Positions 42,605 to 51,742 of a stretch of 64,000 bases of DNA are shown here, piece after piece (the first letter of the stretch is position 1; the number at the start of each line of letters is the position of its first letter). Where the stretch lies: assembly GCA_964573205.1 (NCBI GenBank), contig CAZNIT010000012.1, positions 1-64,000 on the forward strand, written 5' to 3'. This stretch comes from QNZT01 sp964573205 (GTDB taxonomy: Bacteria; Campylobacterota; Campylobacteria; Campylobacterales; QNZT01). Both the position numbers and the translations under genes were made by a program. Under the pieces are notes generated by a model. The model saw only the letters and a list, made by a program, of their open reading frames with translations, had not been told where the DNA came from and did not search any database.

Positions 42605-42644
42605 AAGGGTTGTTTACCTCCAAATCGAGGTGATCGCGATTTTA

Positions 42645-43625
42645 CTATAAATAAGTTTGAAGTTTTATTAAACTTGATATCAAATAACCGTTCTTATCTA
42701 TATGTTGTGAATATTTAAGTGTATGCTCACACTCTAAAAGATGTCTTAAAAGTTCTTTATAAGTAGCAAGTTTAAGTTTTATACTCAAAGCGGCTCTTTG
42801 TTTTACAAGCTGAGGAGGAAGAGGATAACCCAAGATCTCTACGGCGTCATATTTTCCGTTAACTTTTATATATATGTGAAAAAGCATCAACTGCGTTATA
42901 TATGAAGTAACGGCACTTAAAATACGTATCTCGTCGAATGTACCGCTTTGGGTTAATTTAAAAAGTCTCTCTCTAATATCCTCTTTATTTAAAAGAGCCT
43001 CTATGAAACTATCCAAAGAGAGCGCTCCCATCCCGTAAACATGTGTATCTATATCGTCGATAGTGATTTTTTTATTCAAAAGTGAAAGTTTAAATATCTC
43101 GTTCATACACAATGAGAGATCTTCGTTTTGAACCATAAAAAGATGCTGAAGAGTGAAATTTTCTATCTCAAGACCGCTACGATCGGCTTCTTGTCTCATC
43201 AAAGCGATCGCTTCACCCATATTCGGCTTAAAAAATCTTACAAAATCCCCGCCTCTTTTTTTAGAAAAAGATTTAGACAACTCTTTTGCCACACGATCAT
43301 CACCTCCAAAATGAAAAAGAAAAAAACTATTGGGATTTTTTATGCACATAGAGACGAGATTGTCAAGTTCTTTTTTAGGCACTTTCTTATCGTTTCTTAT
43401 ATATAAAACGTTTATATCGCCGAACAAAGAAGGTTGAGCTATAAAATTTTTCGCACTCTCGTAATTATACTCGTCAAAATAGAAAGAGAGGATATTCTCA
43501 CTATCCGCCCAAAGCGATAAAACCCTTTTCGCATAATAATCACTATAAAAAGGTTCACCGTAAAGAAGAATCGATTTCGGTAACTTTTTCGTATCTAACA
43601 GTGTCTCGAACTCTCGCTTATACAT
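42645..43625 (-). CDS. holA: DNA polymerase III, delta subunit
   Basis: The 326-residue protein fits the HolA clamp-loader delta subunit of Campylobacterota: MYKREFETLLDTKKLPKSILLYGEPFYSDYYAKRV, a central AAA+-like Lid (LQHLFMVQNEDLSLCMNEIFKL) and a C-terminal helical collar. It opens the beta sliding clamp. It overlaps the end of rnr by 8 bases and probably is co-transcribed with it. Sequence conservation of delta is low, so the call also relies on neighbouring replication genes. Confidence 0.85.
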   Translation of the reverse strand: MYKREFETLLDTKKLPKSILLYGEPFYSDYYAKRVLSLWADSENILSFYFDEYNYESAKNFIAQPSLFGDINVLYIRNDKKVPKKELDNLVSMCIKNPNSFFLFHFGGDDRVAKELSKSFSKKRGGDFVRFFKPNMGEAIALMRQEADRSGLEIENFTLQHLFMVQNEDLSLCMNEIFKLSLLNKKITIDDIDTHVYGMGALSLDSFIEALLNKEDIRERLFKLTQSGTFDEIRILSAVTSYITQLMLFHIYIKVNGKYDAVEILGYPLPPQLVKQRAALSIKLKLATYKELLRHLLECEHTLKYSQHIDKNGYLISSLIKLQTYL

Positions 43626-45579
43626 CCTCTTTTAACCACTCCTTTACAACTCCTATGATTTTAGCGGAAGTTATATGGCTTTCTACGATCTCAACCTTCA
43701 CTTTCTCAAAAAGATCGACATCTTTGTCGATCAAAAAGACCCTAGCCCCTACCAAAAACCCCTCATCAAAATGTGCGATAACCGATCTCTCGACTTCCGT
43801 TATCGTACATAAATAACTCTCGCCTATATGCGCTTTGGCGTATCTGGCATATTTTCTATCCATAAAATCCCATGCGACTTTCGCGGCCTCCCTCTCGAGC
43901 TCACTAACTCGTACGGAAACTATATCGATATCTTTCAATATAAACTTCAAAAGTTTCGTATCGTTTCGTTTTACGGCTTTTAAAAGACGATGAACGATCA
44001 AATCGCTATATCGTCTGATAGGCGAAGTAAAATGCGTATAATGCTCAAAGCCCAATCCGAAATGCCCCAGACTTTCATGAGAATAAAGAGCCTGCTTTTG
44101 CGCACGAATGATCAATCTGTCAACCTCTTCTCTTACGCCTTTTTCATCGGCGTTTTTTTGCAATGACCGGATAAGATCGTAAATATTTTGACTCTTTTGA
44201 TCACTATATATCCCAATGATCGCAAGATCATCCAGCAACTCTTCGATCCTGGAAGATGAAGGTGCTTCATGAACTCGAAATATTCCGCTACCTAAAGCTT
44301 TCGCCGCCGCTTTATTGGCTAAAAGCATAGCATCTTCTATGAGCGCATGAGAGGGAGTTTCCCTCTCGACCTTTACATCGACGAGATTTTGGTTTTCATC
44401 GAGAGTCATTCTTACTTCGCTACTTCTAAATTCACATCCGTTTTCCAGCCTTTTTGCTCTAATCTTCGTCAAAAGTTTTTCAAGCGGAAGCAAAAAAGTT
44501 AAAATCTCGTCGTCTATCTCATCTTTATCCGAAAAATCACCTTCCAAAAAGAGATCGATTTTATCGTATGTATAGCGCCTTTTTGAGTGTATGACGCCTT
44601 CAATCAACTCCTCTTTCTTGCTTTCGCCACTTATGGGATCAATCGTTATCTTGTAAATGAAAGCCAGACGATCTTCATTCGGTTTCAAAGAACAAATATT
44701 TTCGCTAAGAGATCGAGGAAGCATAGGAACCGATTTATGAGGAAAATAGATCGTAAATCCGCGGTTTCTAGCCTCCGTATCGAGCGGACCGAACGCATTC
44801 ACATATTCGCTCACATCAGCTATAGCGACATACAGAGCCGACTCGTCAATATCGAAATAGACGGCATCATCGAAATCTTTCGCATCTGGAGGATCGATAG
44901 TGCAAAATGGAAGATGAGTTAAATCCAAACGATCCGGATACATCGACTTTTCAACTCTATCACCGTGACTTTTCGCCTCTCTCTCACACTCTTTCGGAAA
45001 TTCCTCCTTCTTGTTATATAGAGCCAAAGATATCTTTTCGTCGACTTTGGGATCGTCAAGAACACCCAATATATCCGTAATCGTCAAACCGTAATTATCG
45101 ATCTTCATAACTGTCGAGAGAGGAAGCTGTTTCAACGCTTTTTGTGAAACGGCGACATTCATAGCCAAATCGGTTTTAATATTTAAAACGACAATCCCCG
45201 AATCGACGGCTTTCGTATATCCGACGCTGGTTTCAAACTCCTTTTTCAAAACTTCCAAAACTTTGGCTTTAGGACGCCCACCTTTGGAAAAGAGTCTCTT
45301 TGCAAGAACGATATCACCCTTCGCCGCACCGTTTAAATCGTAAGACTCTATCAAAAGATCCTTATCTCTCTTCTTCCAAATAGACGATAGATAACCCGTC
45401 CCCTTTGAAGATACGTCCACCGTACCGAACCGATACTTCGAATCAAGCTTATAGACATCACCCTTTAATTTAACGGCTTTTATCAAAAAAAGCGAATCCA
45501 AAAGCTCTCTTTGATCCTTTGGAATATTCTTTTTCTCTATTCCGAAACTTAGTTTTTGTAAAAACTCTTTTAAATCCAC
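43618..45579 (-). CDS. rnr: Ribonuclease R (RNB family exoribonuclease)
   Basis: The 653-residue protein is an RNase II/R family 3'-5' exoribonuclease. The catalytic site lies in FCTIDPPDAKDFDDAVYFDI, with Asp residues coordinating Mg2+. An N-terminal cold-shock-like part and a C-terminal S1 domain (SYLCTITEVERSVIAHFDEGFLVGARV) are present; HYTHFTSPIRRYSDLIVHRLL is also typical. It degrades structured RNA and, in Campylobacterota, works with PNPase and RNase J/Y. It is followed by holA. Confidence 0.94.
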   Translation of the reverse strand: MDLKEFLQKLSFGIEKKNIPKDQRELLDSLFLIKAVKLKGDVYKLDSKYRFGTVDVSSKGTGYLSSIWKKRDKDLLIESYDLNGAAKGDIVLAKRLFSKGGRPKAKVLEVLKKEFETSVGYTKAVDSGIVVLNIKTDLAMNVAVSQKALKQLPLSTVMKIDNYGLTITDILGVLDDPKVDEKISLALYNKKEEFPKECEREAKSHGDRVEKSMYPDRLDLTHLPFCTIDPPDAKDFDDAVYFDIDESALYVAIADVSEYVNAFGPLDTEARNRGFTIYFPHKSVPMLPRSLSENICSLKPNEDRLAFIYKITIDPISGESKKEELIEGVIHSKRRYTYDKIDLFLEGDFSDKDEIDDEILTFLLPLEKLLTKIRAKRLENGCEFRSSEVRMTLDENQNLVDVKVERETPSHALIEDAMLLANKAAAKALGSGIFRVHEAPSSSRIEELLDDLAIIGIYSDQKSQNIYDLIRSLQKNADEKGVREEVDRLIIRAQKQALYSHESLGHFGLGFEHYTHFTSPIRRYSDLIVHRLLKAVKRNDTKLLKFILKDIDIVSVRVSELEREAAKVAWDFMDRKYARYAKAHIGESYLCTITEVERSVIAHFDEGFLVGARVFLIDKDVDLFEKVKVEIVESHITSAKIIGVVKEWLKEDV

Positions 45580-45589
45580 AAATTATTTC

Positions 45590-45772
45590 TTAAAAAGGAA
45601 TCGCGCTGTCGGCCGCTTCGCCCACACCCGAAATCGTATCGCCGACTATATCGGGCGTAACGACATTTACAGCCGCACCGACCGCTTTAAAAGGAAGCGC
45701 CACGACCGAACCCACACCGCAACCGCCAAAAAGAAGCGCTGTCATCGCCAATAAAACAAATCTCTTTTTCAT
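45590..45772 (-). CDS. Small lipoprotein
   Basis: The 60-residue protein has a lipoprotein signal (MKKRFVLLAMTALLFGGC, Cys18) and a short alternating Gly/Val/Ala-rich mature part with VTPDIVGDTISGVGEAADS. It resembles the small DUF6726-type lipoproteins of Proteobacteria, of unknown function. It lies 10 bases upstream of rnr on the same strand and may be co-transcribed. Confidence 0.6.
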   Translation of the reverse strand: MKKRFVLLAMTALLFGGCGVGSVVALPFKAVGAAVNVVTPDIVGDTISGVGEAADSAIPF

Positions 45773-46020
45773 TATCTCTCCTCATTATTTACTCTTAATA
45801 GTAGCATATCATGGTAAAAAAGAGTTGTAGATTAAAAATTACTCAAAATCGTAATTATGATGTTACAATTTTATACATTAAATTTCATGAAGTATATTTA
45901 ATTTTATAACTAAAATATTTCATTAATTAAATCATAATCTCTTAGCATTTTTCGATGCGACTATTTTCGGTATAAAAAAAAACGATTATGTCGATTTTAC
46001 CGTCCAAGTTCTCATTTGTA

Positions 46021-46028
46021 TAGTATAA
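46021..46028 (+). promoter_or_regulatory. Promoter -10 of the subtilase gene
   Basis: TAGTATAAT (46021-46029) lies about 38 bases upstream of the chosen ATG at 46067. The 240-base gap to the small lipoprotein gene (45773-46015) is AT-rich and shows nothing else I can name, apart from a lone TGTTAC at 45861. Confidence 0.5.
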
Positions 46029-46066
46029 TTTTACATCGATATTTCAAATTTTCCACAAGGTTTTTC

Positions 46067-47494
46067 ATGATCCTCAGACTATCCTTTTTCATGCTCGTTT
46101 TGACTTTGCCGCTTTTGAGCGACTTTTATATAAATGCGGGTAAAAAACAAAAACTCTATCCTTTGAAAGAGAGCAGATCGGTAAAACCAAACGACATACT
46201 CACCTATGTTGACGAAAACGGCAGAAAAATAGCTCTTTCAAGAGATATTATCGTCTGCTTCGAAAACAACCAAACACATATGAAAAATCGGCTTGCGGAG
46301 AAATACGATCTCACTTTAAAAAAACGGCTTTGCGAAACTATGTTCTTATACTCGGTAAAAAAGAGCGAAAAAACCCTTGAAACGGCAAATCGCATCTGCG
46401 AAGAAAAATATGTAAAATTCGCTCAACCCGACTTTTTGATAAAAAAGGAGAAAAGAACCGCCGATCCCTATTATGAATTTTTATGGCATCTGAAAAACAA
46501 CGAATACAAAGGCGCTGATATAAATGTGGAAGAAGCTTGGAAATATACTAAAGGAGAAGGTATAATTACGGCCGTTATAGACGAGGGAATAGACATAGAT
46601 CATAACGATTTGAGAGAAAATATCATCGGTTTCGCCAACTTCAACGATCCCAATTCCAACTACCCAACTTCAAAAAGCGGAAAATGGCACGGCACGGCCT
46701 GTGCCGGTCTTATGTGCGCAACGGAAAACGATACGGGTGTGGTCGGGGTCGCTCCCGGTTCAAAACTTTACGCCGTACGCTATTCGGATAATAAAATTTC
46801 CCAAGACATAGCGGCATTTGACTATTTGATGAAACAAGGCGTATCCGTTATCTCGAATAGTTGGGGATCTTACAGAAAGTTGGATTCGTATGATGAAATT
46901 TTTAAAACTTTAGCCCAAAAAGGCAGAAACGGTAAAGGTATCTTGATCTTTTTCGCATCCGGAAACGACGGCAGAAGTCTTGATGACGCCGGGATAAACG
47001 ACGAATCCGAATCAAAATATGTCGTTTCCATCGGCTCATCGACACATAAAGATACCATAGCTTCATACAGCAACTACGGAAGTTCTCTCGATTTTTTGGC
47101 ACCCGGCGGCATAATGTCCGGACAACTCGTAACTACTGACGCTATGGGAGAAAAAGGTTATACCGACTGGAATTATAACTTCAATTTTATCGGAACATCC
47201 GCTTCAGCGCCTATCGCTGCGGGCGTAGCCGCTTTGATACTATCCGTAAATCCCGATCTTACAAGAGACGAAGTGATAGAAATTTTGGCAAAAACCGCAA
47301 AAAAGATAGGCGATTATCCATATGTAAACGGAAAAAATATTCATGCCGGTTACGGCCGTATCGATGCCGGGAAAGCCGTAAAAATGGCAAAATACTATCA
47401 TATAAGACCCACTTCTTCAACCTCAGAAGTAGAAAATTTCGTACATACCATCTACCGCTTTGTTATGGAGTTTTCATCAAACCAAAATATATGA
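46067..47494 (+). CDS. Subtilisin-like serine protease (S8), exported
   Basis: Starting at the ATG at 46067 (CAAGG six bases upstream; a farther in-frame ATG at 46016 precedes the -10), the protein has 475 residues. It has a signal peptide, an N-terminal pro-region (about 30-130), and an S8 domain with Asp172 (AVIDEGIDIDHND), His208 (GKWHGTACAG), the oxyanion Asn300 (FFASGND) and Ser378 (IGTSASAPIAAG). It would be a secreted or periplasmic endopeptidase, matured by pro-region removal. It precedes gltX and is transcribed from its own promoter. Confidence 0.9.
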   Translation: MILRLSFFMLVLTLPLLSDFYINAGKKQKLYPLKESRSVKPNDILTYVDENGRKIALSRDIIVCFENNQTHMKNRLAEKYDLTLKKRLCETMFLYSVKKSEKTLETANRICEEKYVKFAQPDFLIKKEKRTADPYYEFLWHLKNNEYKGADINVEEAWKYTKGEGIITAVIDEGIDIDHNDLRENIIGFANFNDPNSNYPTSKSGKWHGTACAGLMCATENDTGVVGVAPGSKLYAVRYSDNKISQDIAAFDYLMKQGVSVISNSWGSYRKLDSYDEIFKTLAQKGRNGKGILIFFASGNDGRSLDDAGINDESESKYVVSIGSSTHKDTIASYSNYGSSLDFLAPGGIMSGQLVTTDAMGEKGYTDWNYNFNFIGTSASAPIAAGVAALILSVNPDLTRDEVIEILAKTAKKIGDYPYVNGKNIHAGYGRIDAGKAVKMAKYYHIRPTSSTSEVENFVHTIYRFVMEFSSNQNI

Positions 47495-47548
47495 TTTCAT
47501 TTTCATTCTTTTTATAGTACTATTACTCATCAAAAGAGAAGGATTTGA

Positions 47549-48844
47549 ATGTTTAGATTCGCACCCTCTCCTACCGGAGATATGCATATAGGAAATCTTC
47601 GTGTCGCACTTTTTAATTACATATGTGCGAAACAGAAAAATGAAAAATTCGTTATACGTATCGAGGATACCGACACGCTAAGAAATATCGAAGGCAAAGA
47701 TAAAGAACTTCTCGATATTTTAAATCTTTTTGGTATCACTTACGATCAACTTTCGTATCAAAGTGAAAATCTGAAATTTCATAGACAGCTTGCCACTAAA
47801 CTTCTTATGGATAAAAAAGCGTTCGCCTGTTTTTGCACACCGCAAACTCTGGATCGAAAAAGAGAAGAGGCAAAAAAAAACGCAACCGCATACCGATACG
47901 ACGGAGTTTGTAAAAAACTAAGCGACGAAGAGGTCTTAAACAATGAAGCGCCGTTTGTCATCCGTATAGAAAGACCTCAAGATAATATCACTTTTTCGGA
48001 TATCATAAAAGGAGAGCTCACTTTCACACCCGAGAATATAGATGACTTTGTCATCATGAGAGTGGATAAAACTCCAACTTATAATTTCGCTTGCGCGATC
48101 GACGATATGATGAGCGATATCTCTATGGTCATAAGAGGAGAAGATCATGTCTCCAACACTCCGAAACAGATCCTTGTAAGAAATTATCTAGGATACGATA
48201 AAAATATAAAATACGCACATCTTCCGATCATACTAAATCAAGAGGGCAAAAAGATGAGTAAAAGAGACGACGCCTCAAGCGTTTCATGGCTTCTAAAGGA
48301 GGGATTTTTACCCTCCGCGATAAGCAACTATCTCATTTTAATCGGAAATAAAACTCCAAAAGAGATTTTCGTTCTGGAAGAAGCGATACAATGGTTCGAT
48401 CTCAAAAATATATCAAAAGCTCCTGTGAAATTCGATATAGACCGTCTCAAACATCTAAATCGAGAGCATATAAAAAAAACCGATTCGAAAACTCTCTCCT
48501 CTCTCATAGGCTATTTAAGTCAAGATCTGGGCGATCTGGCGAAACTTTATACCCAGGAGGCTAGTACATTAGAGGAGATAAAGTCAAAAATTGATAAAAT
48601 TTTTTCAAAGAAGTCTTGTGAAGAATTTCCTAAAGAGTTTGAAATACTAAAAAGTATTGCAAAAGATGCGCCATTTTTTAAAGATTTTAATGACTATAAA
48701 TCATATCTAAGTGAAAAAAGTTCACTAAAAGGTAAAAGATTATTCAAGCCTCTGCGGATTTTATTCACAGGCGAAAAAGATGGACCCAATTTAAGTGAAA
48801 TATATCCGTACATCAAAAATTATTTAGGAGAAATTATAAAATGA
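47549..48844 (+). CDS. gltX: Glutamyl-tRNA synthetase
   Basis: The 431-residue class I synthetase starts MFRFAPSPTGDMHIGNLRVALFNYI, with the HIGH-type motif HIGN, and carries KMSKR (KKMSKRDDASSVS). The Campylobacterota have two paralogous GltX enzymes, one for tRNA-Glu and one mischarging tRNA-Gln; which this is cannot be told with certainty. It is followed by yggT at a 4-base overlap. AGAAGG lies before the ATG. Confidence 0.95.
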   Translation: MFRFAPSPTGDMHIGNLRVALFNYICAKQKNEKFVIRIEDTDTLRNIEGKDKELLDILNLFGITYDQLSYQSENLKFHRQLATKLLMDKKAFACFCTPQTLDRKREEAKKNATAYRYDGVCKKLSDEEVLNNEAPFVIRIERPQDNITFSDIIKGELTFTPENIDDFVIMRVDKTPTYNFACAIDDMMSDISMVIRGEDHVSNTPKQILVRNYLGYDKNIKYAHLPIILNQEGKKMSKRDDASSVSWLLKEGFLPSAISNYLILIGNKTPKEIFVLEEAIQWFDLKNISKAPVKFDIDRLKHLNREHIKKTDSKTLSSLIGYLSQDLGDLAKLYTQEASTLEEIKSKIDKIFSKKSCEEFPKEFEILKSIAKDAPFFKDFNDYKSYLSEKSSLKGKRLFKPLRILFTGEKDGPNLSEIYPYIKNYLGEIIK

Positions 48845-49137
48845 TCTTGGCAACTTTTATTCAAGCGATTGCTCAAATACTATCGATGGTCATTACGATC
48901 TACATTTGGGTGGTAATCATATCCGCTCTTTTAACTTGGGTCAATCCCGATCCGCACAATCCTATCGTTCAAATTTTAAATAGATTGACCGAACCTGTAT
49001 ATGCGTTTGTCAGACGATACATACCTACGACAATCGGAGGAATAGATCTTAGTCCCATCATCATTATATTGGCTCTTCAATTTTTGGATCTATTTTTAGT
49101 CAAGGTGTTGTTTAACCTAGCTAGAAGTTTATCGTAG
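48841..49137 (+). CDS. YggT family membrane protein
   Basis: The 98-residue protein has two membrane helices around the YggT signature (LTWVNPDPHNPIVQILNRLTEPVYAFVRRYIPT). These small proteins are implicated in cell-envelope and osmotic functions, but no exact role is known. It overlaps gltX by 4 bases (ATGA) and precedes slt, a gene order that recurs in Campylobacter. Confidence 0.9.
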   Translation: MILATFIQAIAQILSMVITIYIWVVIISALLTWVNPDPHNPIVQILNRLTEPVYAFVRRYIPTTIGGIDLSPIIIILALQFLDLFLVKVLFNLARSLS

Positions 49138-49161
49138 AAAATCGAGCAAAAAGAGCTTTGA

Positions 49162-50781
49162 ATGTATAAAATCCTCTTTTTGCTCTTTCTCTTGTTCCCA
49201 ACGCTTTACGCAAATAAGATCGAATTCGATTTTTTTCAAGACAAACCGGCGAGTCTAGTAAAAGACTTTTACATCAGTCGCTATCTCGATCAAAATATTA
49301 CGTCAAAACAGGCCGCTTCTCTACTTTGTCAAGTAAAAAACCTAAACTGGAAACTCTTTTATAAATTTGCGAATAAAATAGACGACTTTTCATTTAAAAG
49401 AGTCGCCTACTGCAAAAAATTGAAGCCTAAAGAGTATTACGGTAAAGATGCCGATTGCGTCAAGATAGGACTCTCAATCCATAAAGCGACGAAACTGGAA
49501 TCCTCTTTATTGAAAAATATCGCGGAAACGATCGATTATAGATACCCAAAAAACGCAAAATTGTATAAAATCATAGCCGATAGAGATTTTAAGAGCTTAT
49601 CCGCCGATGATTTTTTGACCGTTTTTAATCAAAGCGGTCAAAAATTTCAAAAACGATATTTCAACTATCCTCTCTCGGATAGACTATTAAACACACTTTC
49701 CACAAAAAGAGGATTTAACACTACGATCGACAAAATAGTACGAAACCCGAATCTTTTAACTCTGCAAAAGTCGATACTTAAATTCGACAGCTCGAAACTC
49801 AACGCAAACTCGAATTTTCTTTTAGCTCTTAACGCTTTAAGACAAAATAGAGAGGATATAGCGAAATGGTACCTGAAGCTCTCCTACAAAAAAGCCTACT
49901 CCAGATACGATAAAGATAAAGCGGCTTTTTGGCTCTATCTTATCTCAAGAGATAAAACCCTGCTACGAAAATTGATTAAAGATAGCAAAGAGATCAATAT
50001 CTATACTCTTTTTGCATATGAAAAACTCTCGAAAACTCCCAAAAACATCTATACATCCATAAATCCTAAACAAAAAGAGGCTCCCTTTGACATAACCGAT
50101 CCGTTTGTATGGCTTGATATAAAATCACGATTCAAAAATAAAAAATTCAAAAATTTTCAGAGTAAAAAAGAGGCGGCATTGAAGTTGAACTCCGATGATA
50201 CACAGCCTCATGTCGCAGCACTGATCTATAGATATAAAGATCATAAACATTATTATCTATTCTCATATCAAAAGTATATTAAAAATCTAAATCCGAAAAA
50301 ACAAGCTATGATTTTTGCTATTGCCAGACAAGAGAGCCGTTTCATTCCCACAGCTGTATCCTATTCGTACGCTTTGGGACTTATGCAGTTTATGCCTTAT
50401 GTCGCAAAAGCGATCGCGGATGAAGGAAATATGGAAAATTTCGAATACGAAGATATGTTCGATCCTAAAACAGCTCTAAAATTCGCGGATATTCATCTTG
50501 ACTTTCTACAAAAACGATTTTTTCATCCTCTTTTTATCGCTTATGCCTACAACGCTGGAGCCGGCTATACAAAAAGAGAGATATTAAACGTCAAACACTA
50601 TTTTAGAGATAGTGAATACGAACCGTTTTTAAGTATGGAACTACTCCCGAACGCTCAAGCTAGAGAGTATGGGAAAAAGGTACTTACAAATTATGTCATA
50701 TATTCGAAACTGCTCGATATAAAAGATGTTTCACTGTTGAAACTCTTAAAAAAACTTAGAAAAAAACATCTTCTTTATTGA
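49162..50781 (+). CDS. slt: Soluble lytic murein transglycosylase
   Basis: The 539-residue protein has a signal peptide, a long superhelical alpha domain (about 20-360), and a C-terminal Slt catalytic domain: FAIARQESRFIPTAVSYSYALGLMQFMP with the catalytic Glu, and AYNAGAGYTKREI. It cleaves glycan strands of peptidoglycan with 1,6-anhydro formation in the periplasm. It is 24 bases downstream of yggT and probably in that operon. Confidence 0.94.
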   Translation: MYKILFLLFLLFPTLYANKIEFDFFQDKPASLVKDFYISRYLDQNITSKQAASLLCQVKNLNWKLFYKFANKIDDFSFKRVAYCKKLKPKEYYGKDADCVKIGLSIHKATKLESSLLKNIAETIDYRYPKNAKLYKIIADRDFKSLSADDFLTVFNQSGQKFQKRYFNYPLSDRLLNTLSTKRGFNTTIDKIVRNPNLLTLQKSILKFDSSKLNANSNFLLALNALRQNREDIAKWYLKLSYKKAYSRYDKDKAAFWLYLISRDKTLLRKLIKDSKEINIYTLFAYEKLSKTPKNIYTSINPKQKEAPFDITDPFVWLDIKSRFKNKKFKNFQSKKEAALKLNSDDTQPHVAALIYRYKDHKHYYLFSYQKYIKNLNPKKQAMIFAIARQESRFIPTAVSYSYALGLMQFMPYVAKAIADEGNMENFEYEDMFDPKTALKFADIHLDFLQKRFFHPLFIAYAYNAGAGYTKREILNVKHYFRDSEYEPFLSMELLPNAQAREYGKKVLTNYVIYSKLLDIKDVSLLKLLKKLRKKHLLY

Positions 50782-50786
50782 TTAAG

Positions 50787-50812
50787 AAACTCCACCCTTT
50801 CAGGTGAAGTTT
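50787..50812. terminator. Hairpin in the slt / cytochrome c convergent gap
   Basis: AAACTCCACC (50787-50796) and GGTGAAGTTT (50803-50812) form a 10-bp stem with one mismatch. The U-run is missing on both sides, so a terminator role is weakly supported. Confidence 0.35.
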
Positions 50813-50818
50813 ATGTGG

Positions 50819-51544
50819 CTACTTGGCTTTTTTAGCCGGTGTTTTGACAGTGGTATCCTGCCAAGGATTTATAACCGGAGCATATACCCAATCCGGTTGC
50901 GCTTGATAGTTCGGTACTAGATCGTTTTTAGGTATGGGACCTAGAGGTTTGATATATTTTGGAGTTTTATTTTGCGCTCTAACTTCACCCACAGGGAAAT
51001 ATCCGGCACCCGCTTGCTGATCCATAGAACTGAATACTTTCATATTTTGAGGATCTACTCCGGCACTTGCAAGATCGACTTTCGCAGAATGGCATACGGC
51101 ACAAAGTTTTTGTATGTTCGTAGCGCCTTTTCCAACATCGACTCTTAAATAAAGAGCGTTGGGATTTGAAGGATGAGGCTCATGACAACTGATACAATCC
51201 AGCTTTCCGTCTTTAAGAAGATTCGGCGGAACCGAAGCTATCTTTGAATTTGGAATTATTCCGATAGGGTGAGTGGTATGTAGGTGAATCGGTCTTATTC
51301 CTGCTCCTCCAAACTGCTCCAACTCATGACACCCAAGACATTTTGCTGCGGCAAGTCCTTCGAGAGACTGGCCGTTTACGGGATTTCTAAGCTGCGTATT
51401 TTTAACGGCAAAGATCTTGTTGTCAACCGCGAAGTGAGGACTGTGACATCCAAGACAATCAAGTCCGTCATGCGGTCCAAAGGCATATGACAAACTAGCG
51501 CACAGCGTAACGGCTAAGGCGTAAACTCCAAATTTATTCAACAT
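50819..51544 (-). CDS. Periplasmic tetrahaem cytochrome c (CXXCH repeat protein)
   Basis: The 241-residue protein has a signal peptide (about 1-22) and four haem c sites: C30-C33-H34, C69-C72-H73, C117-C120-H121 and C148-C151-H152. Several additional His residues (HLHTTH) could be distal ligands. The paired CXXCH layout matches doubled-CXXCH multihaem proteins that shuttle electrons in the periplasm, for example toward nitrate, nitrite or sulfur oxidases. No dedicated partner is adjacent. It is divergent from mqo with about 200 bases between them. The first residues after cleavage (FGPHDGLDCLGCHSPH) are family-like. Confidence 0.85.
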   Translation of the reverse strand: MLNKFGVYALAVTLCASLSYAFGPHDGLDCLGCHSPHFAVDNKIFAVKNTQLRNPVNGQSLEGLAAAKCLGCHELEQFGGAGIRPIHLHTTHPIGIIPNSKIASVPPNLLKDGKLDCISCHEPHPSNPNALYLRVDVGKGATNIQKLCAVCHSAKVDLASAGVDPQNMKVFSSMDQQAGAGYFPVGEVRAQNKTPKYIKPLGPIPKNDLVPNYQAQPDWVYAPVINPWQDTTVKTPAKKAK

Positions 51545-51679
51545 TCAGACTCCTCATATATAAGTTTTATTGATTTTAAACAAAGCTATTCTAACAATTT
51601 AAACAATAAAGTTAGCTTAAATCATTATAAATATATTTAAATAGTTAAATACTAAAGATTATTTAACTGTTTTAAGCCT

Positions 51680-51716
51680 GAAATAACCTAAAGTTATTTC
51701 GTCAACTAACGATAAT
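51680..51716 (+). promoter_or_regulatory. mqo promoter region with an inverted-repeat operator
   Basis: A perfect 8-bp inverted repeat, GAAATAAC-CTAAA-GTTATTTC (51680-51700), is followed by a GATAAT -10 (51711-51716), so the repeat overlaps the expected -35 of mqo. It is a candidate repressor operator. AAGGA precedes the ATG. The remainder of the roughly 200-base divergent gap is AT-rich, without another clear signal. Confidence 0.5.
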
Positions 51717-51742
51717 ACCCAAAATCAATAAGGATTAAAGAA

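Noticed and set aside
46016..46066. Subtilase start at 46016
   Set aside because: That ATG precedes the -10 hexamer and lacks a ribosome binding site; the ATG at 46067 has CAAGG and leads directly into a signal peptide.
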